This document shows positions 7,729 through 17,472 of a stretch of DNA of 49,843 nucleotides, piece after piece. A program made the translations under genes and the position numbers. This DNA is from HGM10611 sp964384805. Lineage in GTDB: Bacteria; Bacillota_I; Bacilli_A; ML615J-28; CAG-313. The notes under the pieces were generated by a model, which was not told the origin of the DNA, searched no databases, and saw nothing but the letters and a program-made list of their open reading frames with translations. Numbering within the stretch: the first letter of the stretch is position 1; each line of letters begins with the position of its first letter. Location of the stretch: the NCBI GenBank assembly GCA_964384805.1, contig CAYLLO010000006.1:1-49843 (forward strand). Reading direction: 5' to 3'.

Positions 7729-7893
7729 TTAATAGCATGCTCCAATTTTATTATTTCTTAAGTCTTTGTGCGTCCCAATCTCAATAATTATATCTCCTTT
7801 GAAAACAAATATTTTTCTCATATCTTCTATATACAATAGTAACTCTTTTGTAGCCAATACTTTACTATACCAAACTATCTCTCGCCATATTCT
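7729..7893 (-). pseudogene. remnant of a RelE/YafQ-type toxin gene (tentative)
   Basis: An open stretch of 54 codons without a usable start begins just after an in-frame TGA and ends in TAA at 7729. Its C-terminal half reads M-R-K-I-F-V-F-K-G-D-I-I-I-E-I-G-T-H-K-D-L. YafQ/RelE-type mRNA interferases commonly end in a strand followed by (R/I)-x-G-T-H-x-D-L. No antitoxin gene is next to it; the P-type ATPase gene ends immediately upstream. It is most simply a decayed toxin gene. The match is short and could be chance. Confidence 0.3.
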
Positions 7894-7903
7894 TCATGCT
7901 ACG

Positions 7904-7928
7904 AAAAAAACCTCATTAAAATGAGGTT
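7904..7928 (-). terminator. terminator of the CtpE-like ATPase gene
   Basis: AACCTCAT (7909-7916) pairs with ATGAGGTT (7921-7928) across a four-base loop, followed on the minus strand by seven T. The hairpin touches the stop codon at 7928-7930. Confidence 0.85.
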
Positions 7929-10501
7929 TAAGAGTTCTTTTGAGAATTAATTTTTTCTTTTATTGATTCAATTTGCATCTGAATTTGTGTTTTACGTTTT
8001 CCATTAACTACATCTAAAAGATAATTAACAACAAAAATTATAATATATGATGACATGGATAATGATAAAACCATTAACAATGCTGTTGGATTTACAATTT
8101 CTTCGCCGTTTTCACCAATTGCTATCCTTACTAATGGTTCTAAACGAAATTGTTTATACCAATCAAAAACTCCCATAAAAGTATTTGTTTTAATTCCAGT
8201 CACTGAATTAATAACTACTATTAAACATAATAATACTAAACCTACATACATAAAAGTTTTCCAAAAGGAGAAAGGTTTACATGCAAGATATAAAACCATC
8301 ATACATGTAGCCGTAGCGGAAATAACAATAATAGTCTTTACTTCAGCTACATTTAGTCCTATTTTTTCAGCAACAAAATAAGTTATAAAAACTTGAATAG
8401 CAACTGTTAGAGCCCCCGGTAAGGAATTTCGAATGACATTATACAAAAAGTGTCCTTTAATTCTAGATTTATTAGGTTGTAACGATAAGAAAAATGCTGG
8501 TATTCCAATCGCAAATGTTTCAATCATCAACATTTGAGCAGATGAAAATGGATAATTGCTACTACCATCTGGTGAGAATTTCGCAATAAATCCCGTAATT
8601 ACCAAAATGGTAGTAATCATCGTAAACAAAGTTTTTACCAAAAATAAAGATGCAGATTGTTGAATATTGTTTACTACTCTTCGTCCTTCTGCTACTACAT
8701 GAGTCATAGAAGCAAAATTAGAATCTAGTAAAACAAGTTGAGCAACATTCTTTACCGCATCACATCCCGAAGCCATAGCAATACTACAATCAGCCTCTTT
8801 CAATGCTAATATATCATTTACTCCATCACCTGTCATTGCTACTGTATGCTTATTTTCCTTTAAAGCTTTAACTAATAACTGTTTTTGATGAGGTTTAACA
8901 CGCCCAAAAACCGTATATTTATCAGCAATAGCATATACTTCTTCATCAGACATATTATCTAAACTAATATATTTTTCGGTATTTTCAATTCCTACTTTAC
9001 TAGCAATAACCGAAACAGTTAGAGGATTATCTCCTGATATAACCTTACATTCTACATCATTTTTCTTAAAATACGCAATTGTGTCGAAAGCTTCTTCTCT
9101 AATATGATCTTCAATTAAAATTAAAGCTAATAATTTAGGGATTCTGACAATTTTTCCTTCTTTTAAAGGATTAATAGAATGAGCTAAAGCTAAGACTCGA
9201 TAACCTCTTAAAGCATATTTTTTTACAGAATCTTCAATTTTTTCATAATTTCCTTTTAAAATAAATTCTGGAGCTCCGATAATAAAGGTTCCCATATCTT
9301 TTAAAGTCACTGCACTATATTTATTATCTGAAGTAAATGGCAAAATTTCTGTTGTTTTATATTTTTCTTCATATCCAAAATAATTACCTAAAGCAATGGA
9401 CGTTGAATTATTTTCTTGTAAAGCCGCATTCATGGAACTAATAATACCTTCAACATCATAATCATTTTTATTTATTTTAATACATTCACTAACTTCCATT
9501 GTTCCGTCAGTAATGGTCCCAGTTTTATCTAAACATAGTACATCTACTCTCGCCAGCATTTCGATACAATAAATTTCTTGTACTAAAGTTTTCCTTTTAG
9601 CAAGTCGTATTACTCCTACTGCTAAAGCAACAGAAGTAAGTAAAAATAATCCTGAAGGAATCATCCCTAGTAAAGCACCTGACATCGAAATGATACTCAA
9701 ACTATAGGTGTCACTATGCTTAAAAAAACTAACGAAAAATTCCTTAATAGATTTAATCCGTTCAGCACGACAATATAATGTTACCCCTACAGGAACTATA
9801 ATTACACTTACAAATCTCAAAAAATAATTCAGAGACTTTAAAATTTCAGATTGAGGTTTGCTGTATTTTTTAGCTTGTTCAGCCATTTTTTGCATTTCAT
9901 TGTCTTTACCAATATGTTCTACTTGTGCATAACAATTACCAGATACTATAAAACTACCTGAATATAACATATCACCAACTTTTTTTCTAATTGGTACAGA
10001 TTCACCAGTTAATTGAGACTCATTCACTTCAACATCACCTGATATTAAAATTGCATCTGTTGTTATTTCATTACCAGGAGCTAAGACCATCATATCATCT
10101 AGCACTAGTTCTTCTACTTTTATTTCTTGTTTTTGACAATTACGAATAACAAAAACGTGAGGTGCTGATAACAATGATAGTTTATCTATCGTCATTTTAG
10201 AACGTATTTCTTGAATAATCCCAATTAATGTATTGGCTGCTACTACCAAAACAAATAAGAAATTTGCCATATCTGCTCCAGCAGTTAGTAAAAGAATAAA
10301 AATAATAATATACATTGCATTAAAGAAGGTAAAGATGTTTTTATAACAAATAGTTAAAATACTTTTATTTGAACCTTTAGGACTTTGATTAGTCAATAGT
10401 TGTTCACAACGTTTTTCAACTTGCTCAGTAGTTAAACCTTCATAAATATTAGGAGAATATCTTTCAATATTAATCATTTCTTTAGGTTGTTTTTTCTTCA
10501 T
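7928..10501 (-). CDS. cation-transporting P-type ATPase (CtpE-like)
   Basis: An 857-residue P-type ATPase. The actuator motif L-T-G-E-S is at 164-168, the phosphorylation motif L-C-L-D325-K-T-G-T is present, and G-D-G-V-N-D marks the hinge. The M4 motif is M-I-P-S-G-L rather than the P-E-G-L of SERCA-type pumps or the C-P-C of heavy-metal pumps. This, with A-E-G-R-R-V-V-N-N-I after the P domain, places it with the CtpE-like group, for which calcium is the best-known substrate. There is no N-terminal metal-binding domain. It is transcribed alone, with its own promoter and terminator. Ca2+ export is inferred from the family. Confidence 0.88.
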   Translation of the reverse strand: MKKKQPKEMINIERYSPNIYEGLTTEQVEKRCEQLLTNQSPKGSNKSILTICYKNIFTFFNAMYIIIFILLLTAGADMANFLFVLVVAANTLIGIIQEIRSKMTIDKLSLLSAPHVFVIRNCQKQEIKVEELVLDDMMVLAPGNEITTDAILISGDVEVNESQLTGESVPIRKKVGDMLYSGSFIVSGNCYAQVEHIGKDNEMQKMAEQAKKYSKPQSEILKSLNYFLRFVSVIIVPVGVTLYCRAERIKSIKEFFVSFFKHSDTYSLSIISMSGALLGMIPSGLFLLTSVALAVGVIRLAKRKTLVQEIYCIEMLARVDVLCLDKTGTITDGTMEVSECIKINKNDYDVEGIISSMNAALQENNSTSIALGNYFGYEEKYKTTEILPFTSDNKYSAVTLKDMGTFIIGAPEFILKGNYEKIEDSVKKYALRGYRVLALAHSINPLKEGKIVRIPKLLALILIEDHIREEAFDTIAYFKKNDVECKVISGDNPLTVSVIASKVGIENTEKYISLDNMSDEEVYAIADKYTVFGRVKPHQKQLLVKALKENKHTVAMTGDGVNDILALKEADCSIAMASGCDAVKNVAQLVLLDSNFASMTHVVAEGRRVVNNIQQSASLFLVKTLFTMITTILVITGFIAKFSPDGSSNYPFSSAQMLMIETFAIGIPAFFLSLQPNKSRIKGHFLYNVIRNSLPGALTVAIQVFITYFVAEKIGLNVAEVKTIIVISATATCMMVLYLACKPFSFWKTFMYVGLVLLCLIVVINSVTGIKTNTFMGVFDWYKQFRLEPLVRIAIGENGEEIVNPTALLMVLSLSMSSYIIIFVVNYLLDVVNGKRKTQIQMQIESIKEKINSQKNS

Positions 10502-10531
10502 CTTTTTCCTCCTTTCTCAACTTTTTACCCT

Positions 10532-10560
10532 ATTATATCATAGTTTTTTATGACATGCAA
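10532..10560 (-). promoter_or_regulatory. promoter of the CtpE-like ATPase
   Basis: On the minus strand TTGCAT (10555-10560) and TATAAT (10532-10537) are 17 bases apart, upstream of an AGGAGG site. Confidence 0.75.
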
Positions 10561-10616
10561 ATAAAAAATAATGGCTTATTTTAATCATATTTAAACTAAA
10601 AATTTACCTTCTATGA

Positions 10617-10635
10617 TATAATACTTACGAGGTGA
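10617..10635 (+). promoter_or_regulatory. -10 box and RBS of the amidotransferase-like gene
   Basis: TATAAT is at 10617-10622 and the ribosome binding site GAGGTG at 10630-10635, so the 5' untranslated region would be only about 15 bases. No good -35 is visible. Confidence 0.5.
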
Positions 10636-10642
10636 AAAAAAT

Positions 10643-11320
10643 ATGAAACCAATTATCGGAATTGTCCCTAGAATTATGACTTATGAAAATAATTATAAAA
10701 TACAAGTTAACGAAAACTACTTCACTCCTTTTAATAAAAGAGATGTTAATACTTTTATTTTACCACTCAATAGTCCTAATATTTTAGAACTATTAGACTT
10801 ATGTGATGGTTTTTTACTTCCAGGTGGCGATGACATTAATCCAACATGTTATGGGCAATCAAATGATGAAGGATTATCAAAGGGTATTGATCCAACTTTA
10901 GATTTAATAGATAAAATTGTTTTAGAATATGCTGTTAAAACTAAAAAACCTGTTTTAGGTATTTGTCGTGGGGTTCAATCTATTGCGGCATTCTTAGGTG
11001 GCAGTCTACATCAAGATATTGAGCATGCAGGTTTAAAACATGTAGCAATTGATAATAAACATATGGTAAACACTATCCCTAATACTAAAGTAAGTCATTT
11101 ATTCCCTAATGTATTCTTAACTAACTCTTATCATCATCAAGTTGTGGATAAAGTCCCTGCTGGTTTTGTGATTACCCACACTCATAAAGATGTTATCGAA
11201 GGTCTAGTACATACTGAACTACCTATTTTTGGCGTTCAATGGCATCCAGAAAGAATGGACACTAAAGAAACTGAAAACATTTTTAATTGGTTTGTTGAGT
11301 TAGTAATAAATAATAAATGA
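10643..11320 (+). CDS. class I glutamine amidotransferase-like hydrolase (peptidase C26, PuuD family)
   Basis: A 225-residue protein with the full triad of the gamma-glutamyl-GABA hydrolase family: nucleophile C108 in L-G-I-C-R-G-V-Q, and H201 and E203 in V-Q-W-H-P-E. The P-G-G-D-D-I-N-P oxyanion region near 60-67 is also typical. The family hydrolyses gamma-glutamyl amides in polyamine and related catabolism in the cytoplasm. Here no putrescine genes are nearby and the gene is alone between two minus-strand genes, so its true substrate is unknown. Start chosen from GAGGTG seven bases upstream. Confidence 0.87.
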   Translation: MKPIIGIVPRIMTYENNYKIQVNENYFTPFNKRDVNTFILPLNSPNILELLDLCDGFLLPGGDDINPTCYGQSNDEGLSKGIDPTLDLIDKIVLEYAVKTKKPVLGICRGVQSIAAFLGGSLHQDIEHAGLKHVAIDNKHMVNTIPNTKVSHLFPNVFLTNSYHHQVVDKVPAGFVITHTHKDVIEGLVHTELPIFGVQWHPERMDTKETENIFNWFVELVINNK

Positions 11321-11326
11321 TATTTT

Positions 11327-11367
11327 AAAAGATTGTAGAAGTTCAATATCAGCTCCTACAATCTTTT
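11327..11367 (+). terminator. terminator of the amidotransferase-like gene
   Basis: A 12-base arm at 11327-11338 pairs with 11356-11367, followed by T-rich sequence. Confidence 0.85.
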
Positions 11368-11451
11368 TTCTTTTTTATATAAACTTTCATCTTTTCTTGA
11401 CTCATATTTTTTAACATTGATTCTAATAATAATCTAAATTGCCCCTTATCA

Positions 11452-11486
11452 AACAAAAGAGTAGTTCATCAATTAAGAACTACTCT
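11452..11486 (-). terminator. terminator of the EF-G paralogue gene
   Basis: AGAGTAGTTC (11458-11467) pairs with GAACTACTCT (11477-11486); the minus strand continues TTTTGTTT. Confidence 0.85.
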
Positions 11487-11496
11487 ATTTGATTAA

Positions 11497-13548
11497 TTAA
11501 TCTTTCTTATATTCAGCAACAATTTTACTAACAAGCATTTCAGGTACATCATCATAACGAACAAACTTACGGCTGAAACGTCCACTAGCTTGAGTCATTG
11601 CTTTTAGGTCTGTCGCATACTTAGTGATTTCTGCTTCTGGAACATGAGCAACAACACATTGTTTTCCACTTGGTAATGGTTCAATACCTAATACTTGGCC
11701 ACGACGTTTGTTCATATCACCCATAACATCTCCTACATAGTCATTATCAACAATAACTCTAACTTCCATAATTGGTTCTAAGATAGTAGGTTTAATAGAT
11801 TTACATGCTTCTTTAAAAGCTAATGCCGCTGCAATCTTAAAAGAAATTTCGTTAGAGTCAACTGGATGGTATGATCCATCATATAATACTGCACGGACAC
11901 CTATTACTGGGAATCCTGCTAAAGGACCATGTTCTAAACAATCTTGTAAACCTTTTTCAACAGCTGGGAAATAGTTTTTAGGAACAGCGCCTCCAACAAC
12001 TTCAGATGCAAATTCAAAATCTTGTTCACTTGGTTCAAAACGAATCCAAACATCACCAAATTGTCCTGCTCCACCTGATTGTTTTTTATGGCGTCCTTGG
12101 GCAGAACCTGTTTTTCTAATTGTTTCACGATATACAACTTTTGGTTCTTCTAAAGTAACTTCTACTTTGAACATATTCTTCATTTTGTCAATGATATACC
12201 CAATATGCGTAGTTCCTGCTCCGCCTAATAATAATTGTTGTGTTTCAGGATTACGTTTGATTTCAAAGGTTGGATCTTCTAAATTTAATTTTTGAAGGGC
12301 ATTACTCATTTTATCTTCATCTTGTTTTGTTTTAGCTTTAATTGCCACATACATAACTGGAGTCGGTACTGCAACTGGATCATATTTAATTAATGATTTT
12401 TTATCACAAATGGTAAATCCAGTTTGTAATTCACTTATTTTAGAAACCACTCCAATATCTCCAGCATGTAATACATCAACAGGAATTAAGTTTTTACCCA
12501 TAATTGTATTAACACCAGCAAGTTTAACAACTTGATCAGTATTAGTAATATAAACTTCATTCATTCCTAAAGTAGAACCTGAATAAACTTTAAAAAAGTT
12601 AACTGTTCCTAAGAATGGATCAACGATAGTCTTAAAAATATACGCTGAAAAAGGTTCATTATCCCGAGAGTGACGAACAATTGACTCCCCAGTTTTAGGA
12701 TTTGTTCCTTTAATCGATTTCAAATCAGTCGGATTTGGTAAATACTCAACTACCATATCTAATAATGCTTCAACACCAGTATTATCAATAGTATTACCAA
12801 CAACAATTGGGAACAAATCACATCCAAGAAGTGATGTACGTAAACCTGTATTAAATTCACCAACTGTTAAAGGTTCACCACCAAAGAATTTTTCCATTAA
12901 ACCTTCTGATGTCTCCGCAACTTTCTCAGATAATTGATAATGTAATTCTTCCTGTTTTTCAAGTAACTCTGCAGGAACTGGACCAGGAACTCCTTTAATC
13001 CATGCTTTTTCTAATACACAGTTAATAAAACCTTGAAAATCATTTTCTTTACCAACTGGCCAACAAATAGGAATTGCTTTAGGACCACAGTAATCAATGA
13101 CTTCATTAATAACTTTTTCAAATTTAACATTTTCTTTATTCATTTTATTAATAAAGATAATTGTTGGAACGTTATTTTCACGTAATTGTTCCCAGTAACG
13201 TTGAGTACCAACCTCGATACCTTTAGTCGCATCAATACAAATAACGGCCCCTTTTACAACTGATAACACTTGTTCAATTTCACCTTCAAATTCTTCAGAA
13301 CCTGGAGTATCTAAAAAGTTAATCTTACAATTTTTCCATTCAACAGGAATTAAAGATGTAGAAAGTGAAGTTTGTCTAGTTTGTTCTTCTATCATATAGT
13401 CAGAAACGGTATTCTTTTTTTCGATTTCACCTTTCTTAGCAATTGCCTTACTTAAGAATAGTGCAGATTCACAAAGAGTTGTTTTCCCACAGCCCATGTG
13501 ACCAAGAATTGCTACGTTTCTAATTTGATTAGCTAAATATTCTTTCAT
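11497..13548 (-). CDS. elongation factor G-like GTPase (EF-G paralogue)
   Basis: A 683-residue protein with the whole EF-G domain order and length. G1 is G-H-M-G-C-G-K-T-T (16-24), where EF-G has H-x-D-x-G-K-T-T, and G3 is D80-T-P-G. Switch I is E-E-Q-T-R-Q-T-S-L in place of the canonical E-R-G-I-T-I. G4 is N134-K-M-N137, not N-K-M-D, and the G5 position reads V-G-N-T instead of C-G-S-A. Later domains are well kept, including G-A-G-Q-F-G-D-V and the G-x-P-V-x-x-V-R-A stretch. This is a second-type EF-G (FusA2-like), not the housekeeping copy, which sits with the rpsL/rpsG genes in most bacteria. Function is uncertain; ribosome release, stress translation or an assembly role are possible. Confidence 0.85.
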   Translation of the reverse strand: MKEYLANQIRNVAILGHMGCGKTTLCESALFLSKAIAKKGEIEKKNTVSDYMIEEQTRQTSLSTSLIPVEWKNCKINFLDTPGSEEFEGEIEQVLSVVKGAVICIDATKGIEVGTQRYWEQLRENNVPTIIFINKMNKENVKFEKVINEVIDYCGPKAIPICWPVGKENDFQGFINCVLEKAWIKGVPGPVPAELLEKQEELHYQLSEKVAETSEGLMEKFFGGEPLTVGEFNTGLRTSLLGCDLFPIVVGNTIDNTGVEALLDMVVEYLPNPTDLKSIKGTNPKTGESIVRHSRDNEPFSAYIFKTIVDPFLGTVNFFKVYSGSTLGMNEVYITNTDQVVKLAGVNTIMGKNLIPVDVLHAGDIGVVSKISELQTGFTICDKKSLIKYDPVAVPTPVMYVAIKAKTKQDEDKMSNALQKLNLEDPTFEIKRNPETQQLLLGGAGTTHIGYIIDKMKNMFKVEVTLEEPKVVYRETIRKTGSAQGRHKKQSGGAGQFGDVWIRFEPSEQDFEFASEVVGGAVPKNYFPAVEKGLQDCLEHGPLAGFPVIGVRAVLYDGSYHPVDSNEISFKIAAALAFKEACKSIKPTILEPIMEVRVIVDNDYVGDVMGDMNKRRGQVLGIEPLPSGKQCVVAHVPEAEITKYATDLKAMTQASGRFSRKFVRYDDVPEMLVSKIVAEYKKD

Positions 13549-13725
13549 ATAAACCTCCTGTAAGTTTTATTTTTCAACAAACTTATTATACTACATCGTT
13601 TTTTTTTTGGGTAGTATTTAAATAATTTTTTTGAAAACGTTTTTATTTTTGTTTATTTATCATTTCCCTTCTATGTTTTTTAAAAATTTAATTTTTGTTT
13701 TTTCATATATACTAATAGAAATCGT

Positions 13726-13754
13726 TTGCAAAAATCTTTATAATTTGATATAAT
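13726..13754 (+). promoter_or_regulatory. promoter of the WG-lipoprotein/MacB operon
   Basis: TTGCAA (13726-13731) and TATAAT (13749-13754) are 17 bases apart. Transcription should start near 13761. This excludes the in-frame ATG at 13756 as the start of the next gene. Confidence 0.8.
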
Positions 13755-13779
13755 AATGAAGAATTTAAGAGGTGTTGAT

Positions 13780-14997
13780 ATGAAAAAACTATTTTTATTT
13801 ACTTTTATATTTGTATTTAGTTTAACACTAAGTGGATGTAAAAAACAAGCATATTTGGAGGGAAGTTTTGCTGTTGTCTATCAAAATAATACTCCGTATT
13901 TAATTAATAAAAATTTTGAAACTTATGCACTTGATAAATACGATAATATTGTTCCTGAATTTGGGGAATATTTAGTTGTATATAATGGTAATGGAGATAC
14001 CAGAAAATATGGGTTTATTAAAAATAATGGTGAAGAAATTATTAAACCTAAATATGACAATGCTACCATTTTTAGTGAAGGTAAAGCAGTTGTAGAACTT
14101 GATAATAAAATAATGATTATTAATCCTAATAATGAAGTTTTATATACTTTTCCTAAAAACATGCATTCTTCTAAACTTTTTTGTGAAGATATGTTAGTAG
14201 TTGAAATAAATAATAAGTTTACTTATCTTTCTAATACTTTTGAAATAGCCAATCTAGCTTATGATTATGCTAATTCATTTGTTAATGGTTATGCAGTTGT
14301 TGGCAAATTAATTGATGGAAAAATTCAATATGGTTTAATTGATAAAAACTTCAACATAGTTATTGATTGTAAATATGATTTTTTAGATAACTACTATGAT
14401 GGTTATGTCCGAGTAGCAACCGAAATTAACGCTAAAAACAATGAGTTTATTTATCAGTTTATGCGGTTAAATGGCACCTTTTTATCGGATACCAATAATA
14501 ATCCTTTAACTTTTGACTATGCTTTAAATTTCTCTAATGGCTATGCTTTAACGGCCAATTATACAAGTCAAGAATTATACGGGACTTATAAAGTTTATAA
14601 TTATATCGATACTAATGGTGAAACACCATTCATTTTCAAATTTAATCGTGAAGGTGAAGGATTATACTACTTTGATAATCTTATTAAAAGTGGTAATACT
14701 AATACTTTAGTAAGTAATTACCGTTTTAGATCATCAGGTGCTGGTGCTTGGTATGTATTAGAATTATATGATGGAGTCTTAGAAGAAATTAGTTATACTA
14801 TCCCTGAAGCATTTCAAAATAATAAAAATGTTTTATATTTCAAATCCCCTTACGAAATGACTAATTTTAAATTCTCTGAGGCATATGGTTCTTCTTCACC
14901 GTTAGCTAGAGTTAGAATATATACAGGTCAATATGGTTTAGTAGATAGTACTGGTACATATATTTTACCTGCTGAATATTCATTCTTATTTTATTAG
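13780..14997 (+). CDS. WG-repeat surface lipoprotein
   Basis: A 405-residue exported protein with signal peptide and lipobox L-T-L-S-G-C. The body consists of WG-type beta repeats of the form Y-G-F-I/L-I-x-K/D-N-G-x-x-I-I-x-P-K-Y-D, seen at least at K-Y-G-F-I-K-N-N-G and Q-Y-G-L-I-D-K-N-F, and again at the C-terminus (Q-Y-G-L-V-D-S-T-G-T-Y-I-L-P-A-E-Y). WG repeats are common in Bacteroidota and some Bacillota surface proteins; their ligands are mostly unknown. The start at 13780 has AGAGGTG eight bases before it. The gene lies 9 bases before the first of two MacB-like transporters, so it is probably an external partner of them. Confidence 0.85.
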   Translation: MKKLFLFTFIFVFSLTLSGCKKQAYLEGSFAVVYQNNTPYLINKNFETYALDKYDNIVPEFGEYLVVYNGNGDTRKYGFIKNNGEEIIKPKYDNATIFSEGKAVVELDNKIMIINPNNEVLYTFPKNMHSSKLFCEDMLVVEINNKFTYLSNTFEIANLAYDYANSFVNGYAVVGKLIDGKIQYGLIDKNFNIVIDCKYDFLDNYYDGYVRVATEINAKNNEFIYQFMRLNGTFLSDTNNNPLTFDYALNFSNGYALTANYTSQELYGTYKVYNYIDTNGETPFIFKFNREGEGLYYFDNLIKSGNTNTLVSNYRFRSSGAGAWYVLELYDGVLEEISYTIPEAFQNNKNVLYFKSPYEMTNFKFSEAYGSSSPLARVRIYTGQYGLVDSTGTYILPAEYSFLFY

Positions 14998-15006
14998 GAG
15001 GACATC

Positions 15007-17460
15007 ATGATTAAACTTATAAATATTAATAAATATTATAAATCAGGCAGTGAAAACTATCATGCACTTCGAAATATCAATTTAGAATTTGGTGATTCAG
15101 GAATGCACTTTATTCATGGTAAAAGTGGTAGTGGAAAGTCAACTTTATTAAATGTTTTAGGTGGTTTAGATAAATATGACACTGGTGATTTAATTATTGA
15201 CAATGTTTCAACTGCTACCTTCTCTCGTAAAGACTTCAATACTTATCGTAATACCTATATTGGATTTGTATTTCAAGAATTTAATGTATTAAAAGGTTTA
15301 AGTGTTTATGAAAACATTGCTTTAAGTTTAGAATTGCAACATATGAATGTTAAACAAAACCATGATAAAATTCAAGAAATCATTAATAAAGTTGGTTTAA
15401 CTGGATTAGAAAACCGGATGATGAATCAAATATCTGGGGGACAACGTCAAAGAGTGGCAATTGCTAGAGCCTTGATTAAGAATCCTAGGGTTATTATTGC
15501 TGATGAACCAACAGGTAATCTAGATAGTAAAAATAGTAAAATGGTTATGGAGTTATTAAAAGAACTATCTAAAGATCATTTAATTATTGTTGTAACTCAT
15601 AGTGACGCTCTAGCCCGAGAATATGCCGATCGATTAATCGAAATTAAAGATGGAATGGTTATTAACGATAGTGGTAATAAGGAAGGAATAGAAAAAGATT
15701 TAATCCTAGACCCTGTCAAAGTACCTATTAAAACTAGTTTAACACTATCTTTAAAAAGTATCTTCAAAAACAAATTCCGTTTTATTGTAATGATTTTACT
15801 TTTTGCTTTATCACTTACCTTTGCGGGAGTAGTAGTTAACTTATCTTTAGCTGATACAACTAAAGTATATTCTGAATATCAAAATGATTATGATAATTTT
15901 GTCATCAATATTAATAAAAAATATTTATCAAGAGGAATCGAAACTACAACCGCTTTCTTTGACTATGAATTATTAGAATATCAAGAAAAATATAATGATG
16001 ATGAAAATAATTATATCAAGGTTTTAAAAGGAATGGATTACTACATCCCAATTGATGAAAATGCGACTACTGAAGATCCATTTTGGATTAACTATATTCA
16101 AAGAATTCATTTATATGATTCTAAAATTTTAACAAACTTTGAATTTATTTATGGTAAACATACTAATGCCTCTAATGCCGTATCAATTACCGACTACCTA
16201 GCCGATGATTTAATTTACCAAAACTATTTTGGTGATGCGGTTAAAAAACGCGATGATTTAATCAATAAAGAAATATATTGTGAAGGAATGAAAAATCCTT
16301 TTGTAATTCGAGGGATTATTAAAACGAATTATGAAGAATTTTTAACTAAAGATTTAACTGATTCCAAAACCTTGGCTGCTTTCCAAGATAATTTAGTATT
16401 CTATAGTTCAATGTTTACTAATCAAGAAAACTATACAGCTATTTATTCATCTAACAATTTTGAATACGTTTATGATGATATAATTTTTGATTTAATAAAT
16501 AAAAAAGGTATTTGTGAAAACGTCAAAATTACAACTTATGATAAAGCAACAGGAACGCAACATGCACTTATGGGTAAAGAGCCAACAAAACCTAAAGAAG
16601 GGGAACCAACACAAATTGCGGTAACAACTGGATTTTTAAAAAAAGTAACTGGTTTAGATGGAACAATAGATGAATTATTTAATAAAATCTATTTTGAAGT
16701 AACCTATGAAAAAACTACTGGTAACTATGTAACTGAATATATGTATGCTACTGTATATTTAAATGCTATTAGTAAGGTTCCTACTTCTATTTCTTGTGTT
16801 ATTACCGATATTATTGAAGATGAAGATGCTATTATCTATACTCCTTCATTAAATAATACTAATCTCTATACCAAAATTCTTAGTGCTTCATATGGTGATG
16901 GCGGATTCATGACTTTAGTAAGTAATACTTTAGATGGTAGTGACAAAGTAGTCAACGCTAACGCTAACGTATATCGTAATATGATTGAAAATAATGTTTT
17001 AATTAGTAATAAAGCCTTCCAAAAAGTCTTACTAGTAGATGATTTTATTAACAATAACCTATGGTTATTTATTGGGATCTTCTTTGTTTTTGGATTATTT
17101 AGTGTATTATTAATTTTCAACTTTGTAATTATTAATATTAAAAATAGTACAAGAGATATTGGTATCTATATGTCTTTAGGATTAAGTGGTTTTAGAATCT
17201 CTTTAATTTACTTTTTCCAAGTTATTATTATGGGCCTTTGTGCTTTTTTCCTTGCCGCTATTGCCGTAATAGTCTTCTTATTAGTACTTGATATTAGATT
17301 TACTGCTTTAGCAGCCGTTAATTTAACAATAATTAACATAACCTCAGTTGGTATGCTGGCAATTTTAGCTATTTCTATTATCATCCCACTTGCCGCTGTT
17401 GTTATTCCTCTTCTTGATTTAAGCCGTAAACATCCGGTTGATGTCATTAAGAGTGTCTAG
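15007..17460 (+). CDS. MacB-like ABC transporter, ATPase-FtsX permease fusion (first)
   Basis: An 817-residue fusion. Residues 1-230 are an ATPase with Walker A G-K-S-G-S-G-K-S-T, signature I-S-G-G-Q-R-Q-R and Walker B I-I-A-D-E-P-T-G-N-L-D. One membrane helix follows (about 255-275), then an extracellular domain of about 400 residues, then three helices ending in the FtsX-like K-H-P-V-D-V-I-K-S-V. This is the MacB topology: a mechanotransmission pump, not an importer. MacB-type proteins export peptides, lipoproteins or antibiotics, or detect them. An AGGAGG site precedes it and the next paralogue starts 12 bases later, so the two may form a heterodimer. Confidence 0.88.
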   Translation: MIKLININKYYKSGSENYHALRNINLEFGDSGMHFIHGKSGSGKSTLLNVLGGLDKYDTGDLIIDNVSTATFSRKDFNTYRNTYIGFVFQEFNVLKGLSVYENIALSLELQHMNVKQNHDKIQEIINKVGLTGLENRMMNQISGGQRQRVAIARALIKNPRVIIADEPTGNLDSKNSKMVMELLKELSKDHLIIVVTHSDALAREYADRLIEIKDGMVINDSGNKEGIEKDLILDPVKVPIKTSLTLSLKSIFKNKFRFIVMILLFALSLTFAGVVVNLSLADTTKVYSEYQNDYDNFVININKKYLSRGIETTTAFFDYELLEYQEKYNDDENNYIKVLKGMDYYIPIDENATTEDPFWINYIQRIHLYDSKILTNFEFIYGKHTNASNAVSITDYLADDLIYQNYFGDAVKKRDDLINKEIYCEGMKNPFVIRGIIKTNYEEFLTKDLTDSKTLAAFQDNLVFYSSMFTNQENYTAIYSSNNFEYVYDDIIFDLINKKGICENVKITTYDKATGTQHALMGKEPTKPKEGEPTQIAVTTGFLKKVTGLDGTIDELFNKIYFEVTYEKTTGNYVTEYMYATVYLNAISKVPTSISCVITDIIEDEDAIIYTPSLNNTNLYTKILSASYGDGGFMTLVSNTLDGSDKVVNANANVYRNMIENNVLISNKAFQKVLLVDDFINNNLWLFIGIFFVFGLFSVLLIFNFVIINIKNSTRDIGIYMSLGLSGFRISLIYFFQVIIMGLCAFFLAAIAVIVFLLVLDIRFTALAAVNLTIINITSVGMLAILAISIIIPLAAVVIPLLDLSRKHPVDVIKSV

Positions 17461-17472
17461 GAGGTAATATTC

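Noticed and set aside
13756..13779. Start of the WG lipoprotein at 13756
   Set aside because: The ATG lies immediately after the -10 box and upstream of the predicted transcript start; AGAGGTG serves the ATG at 13780.
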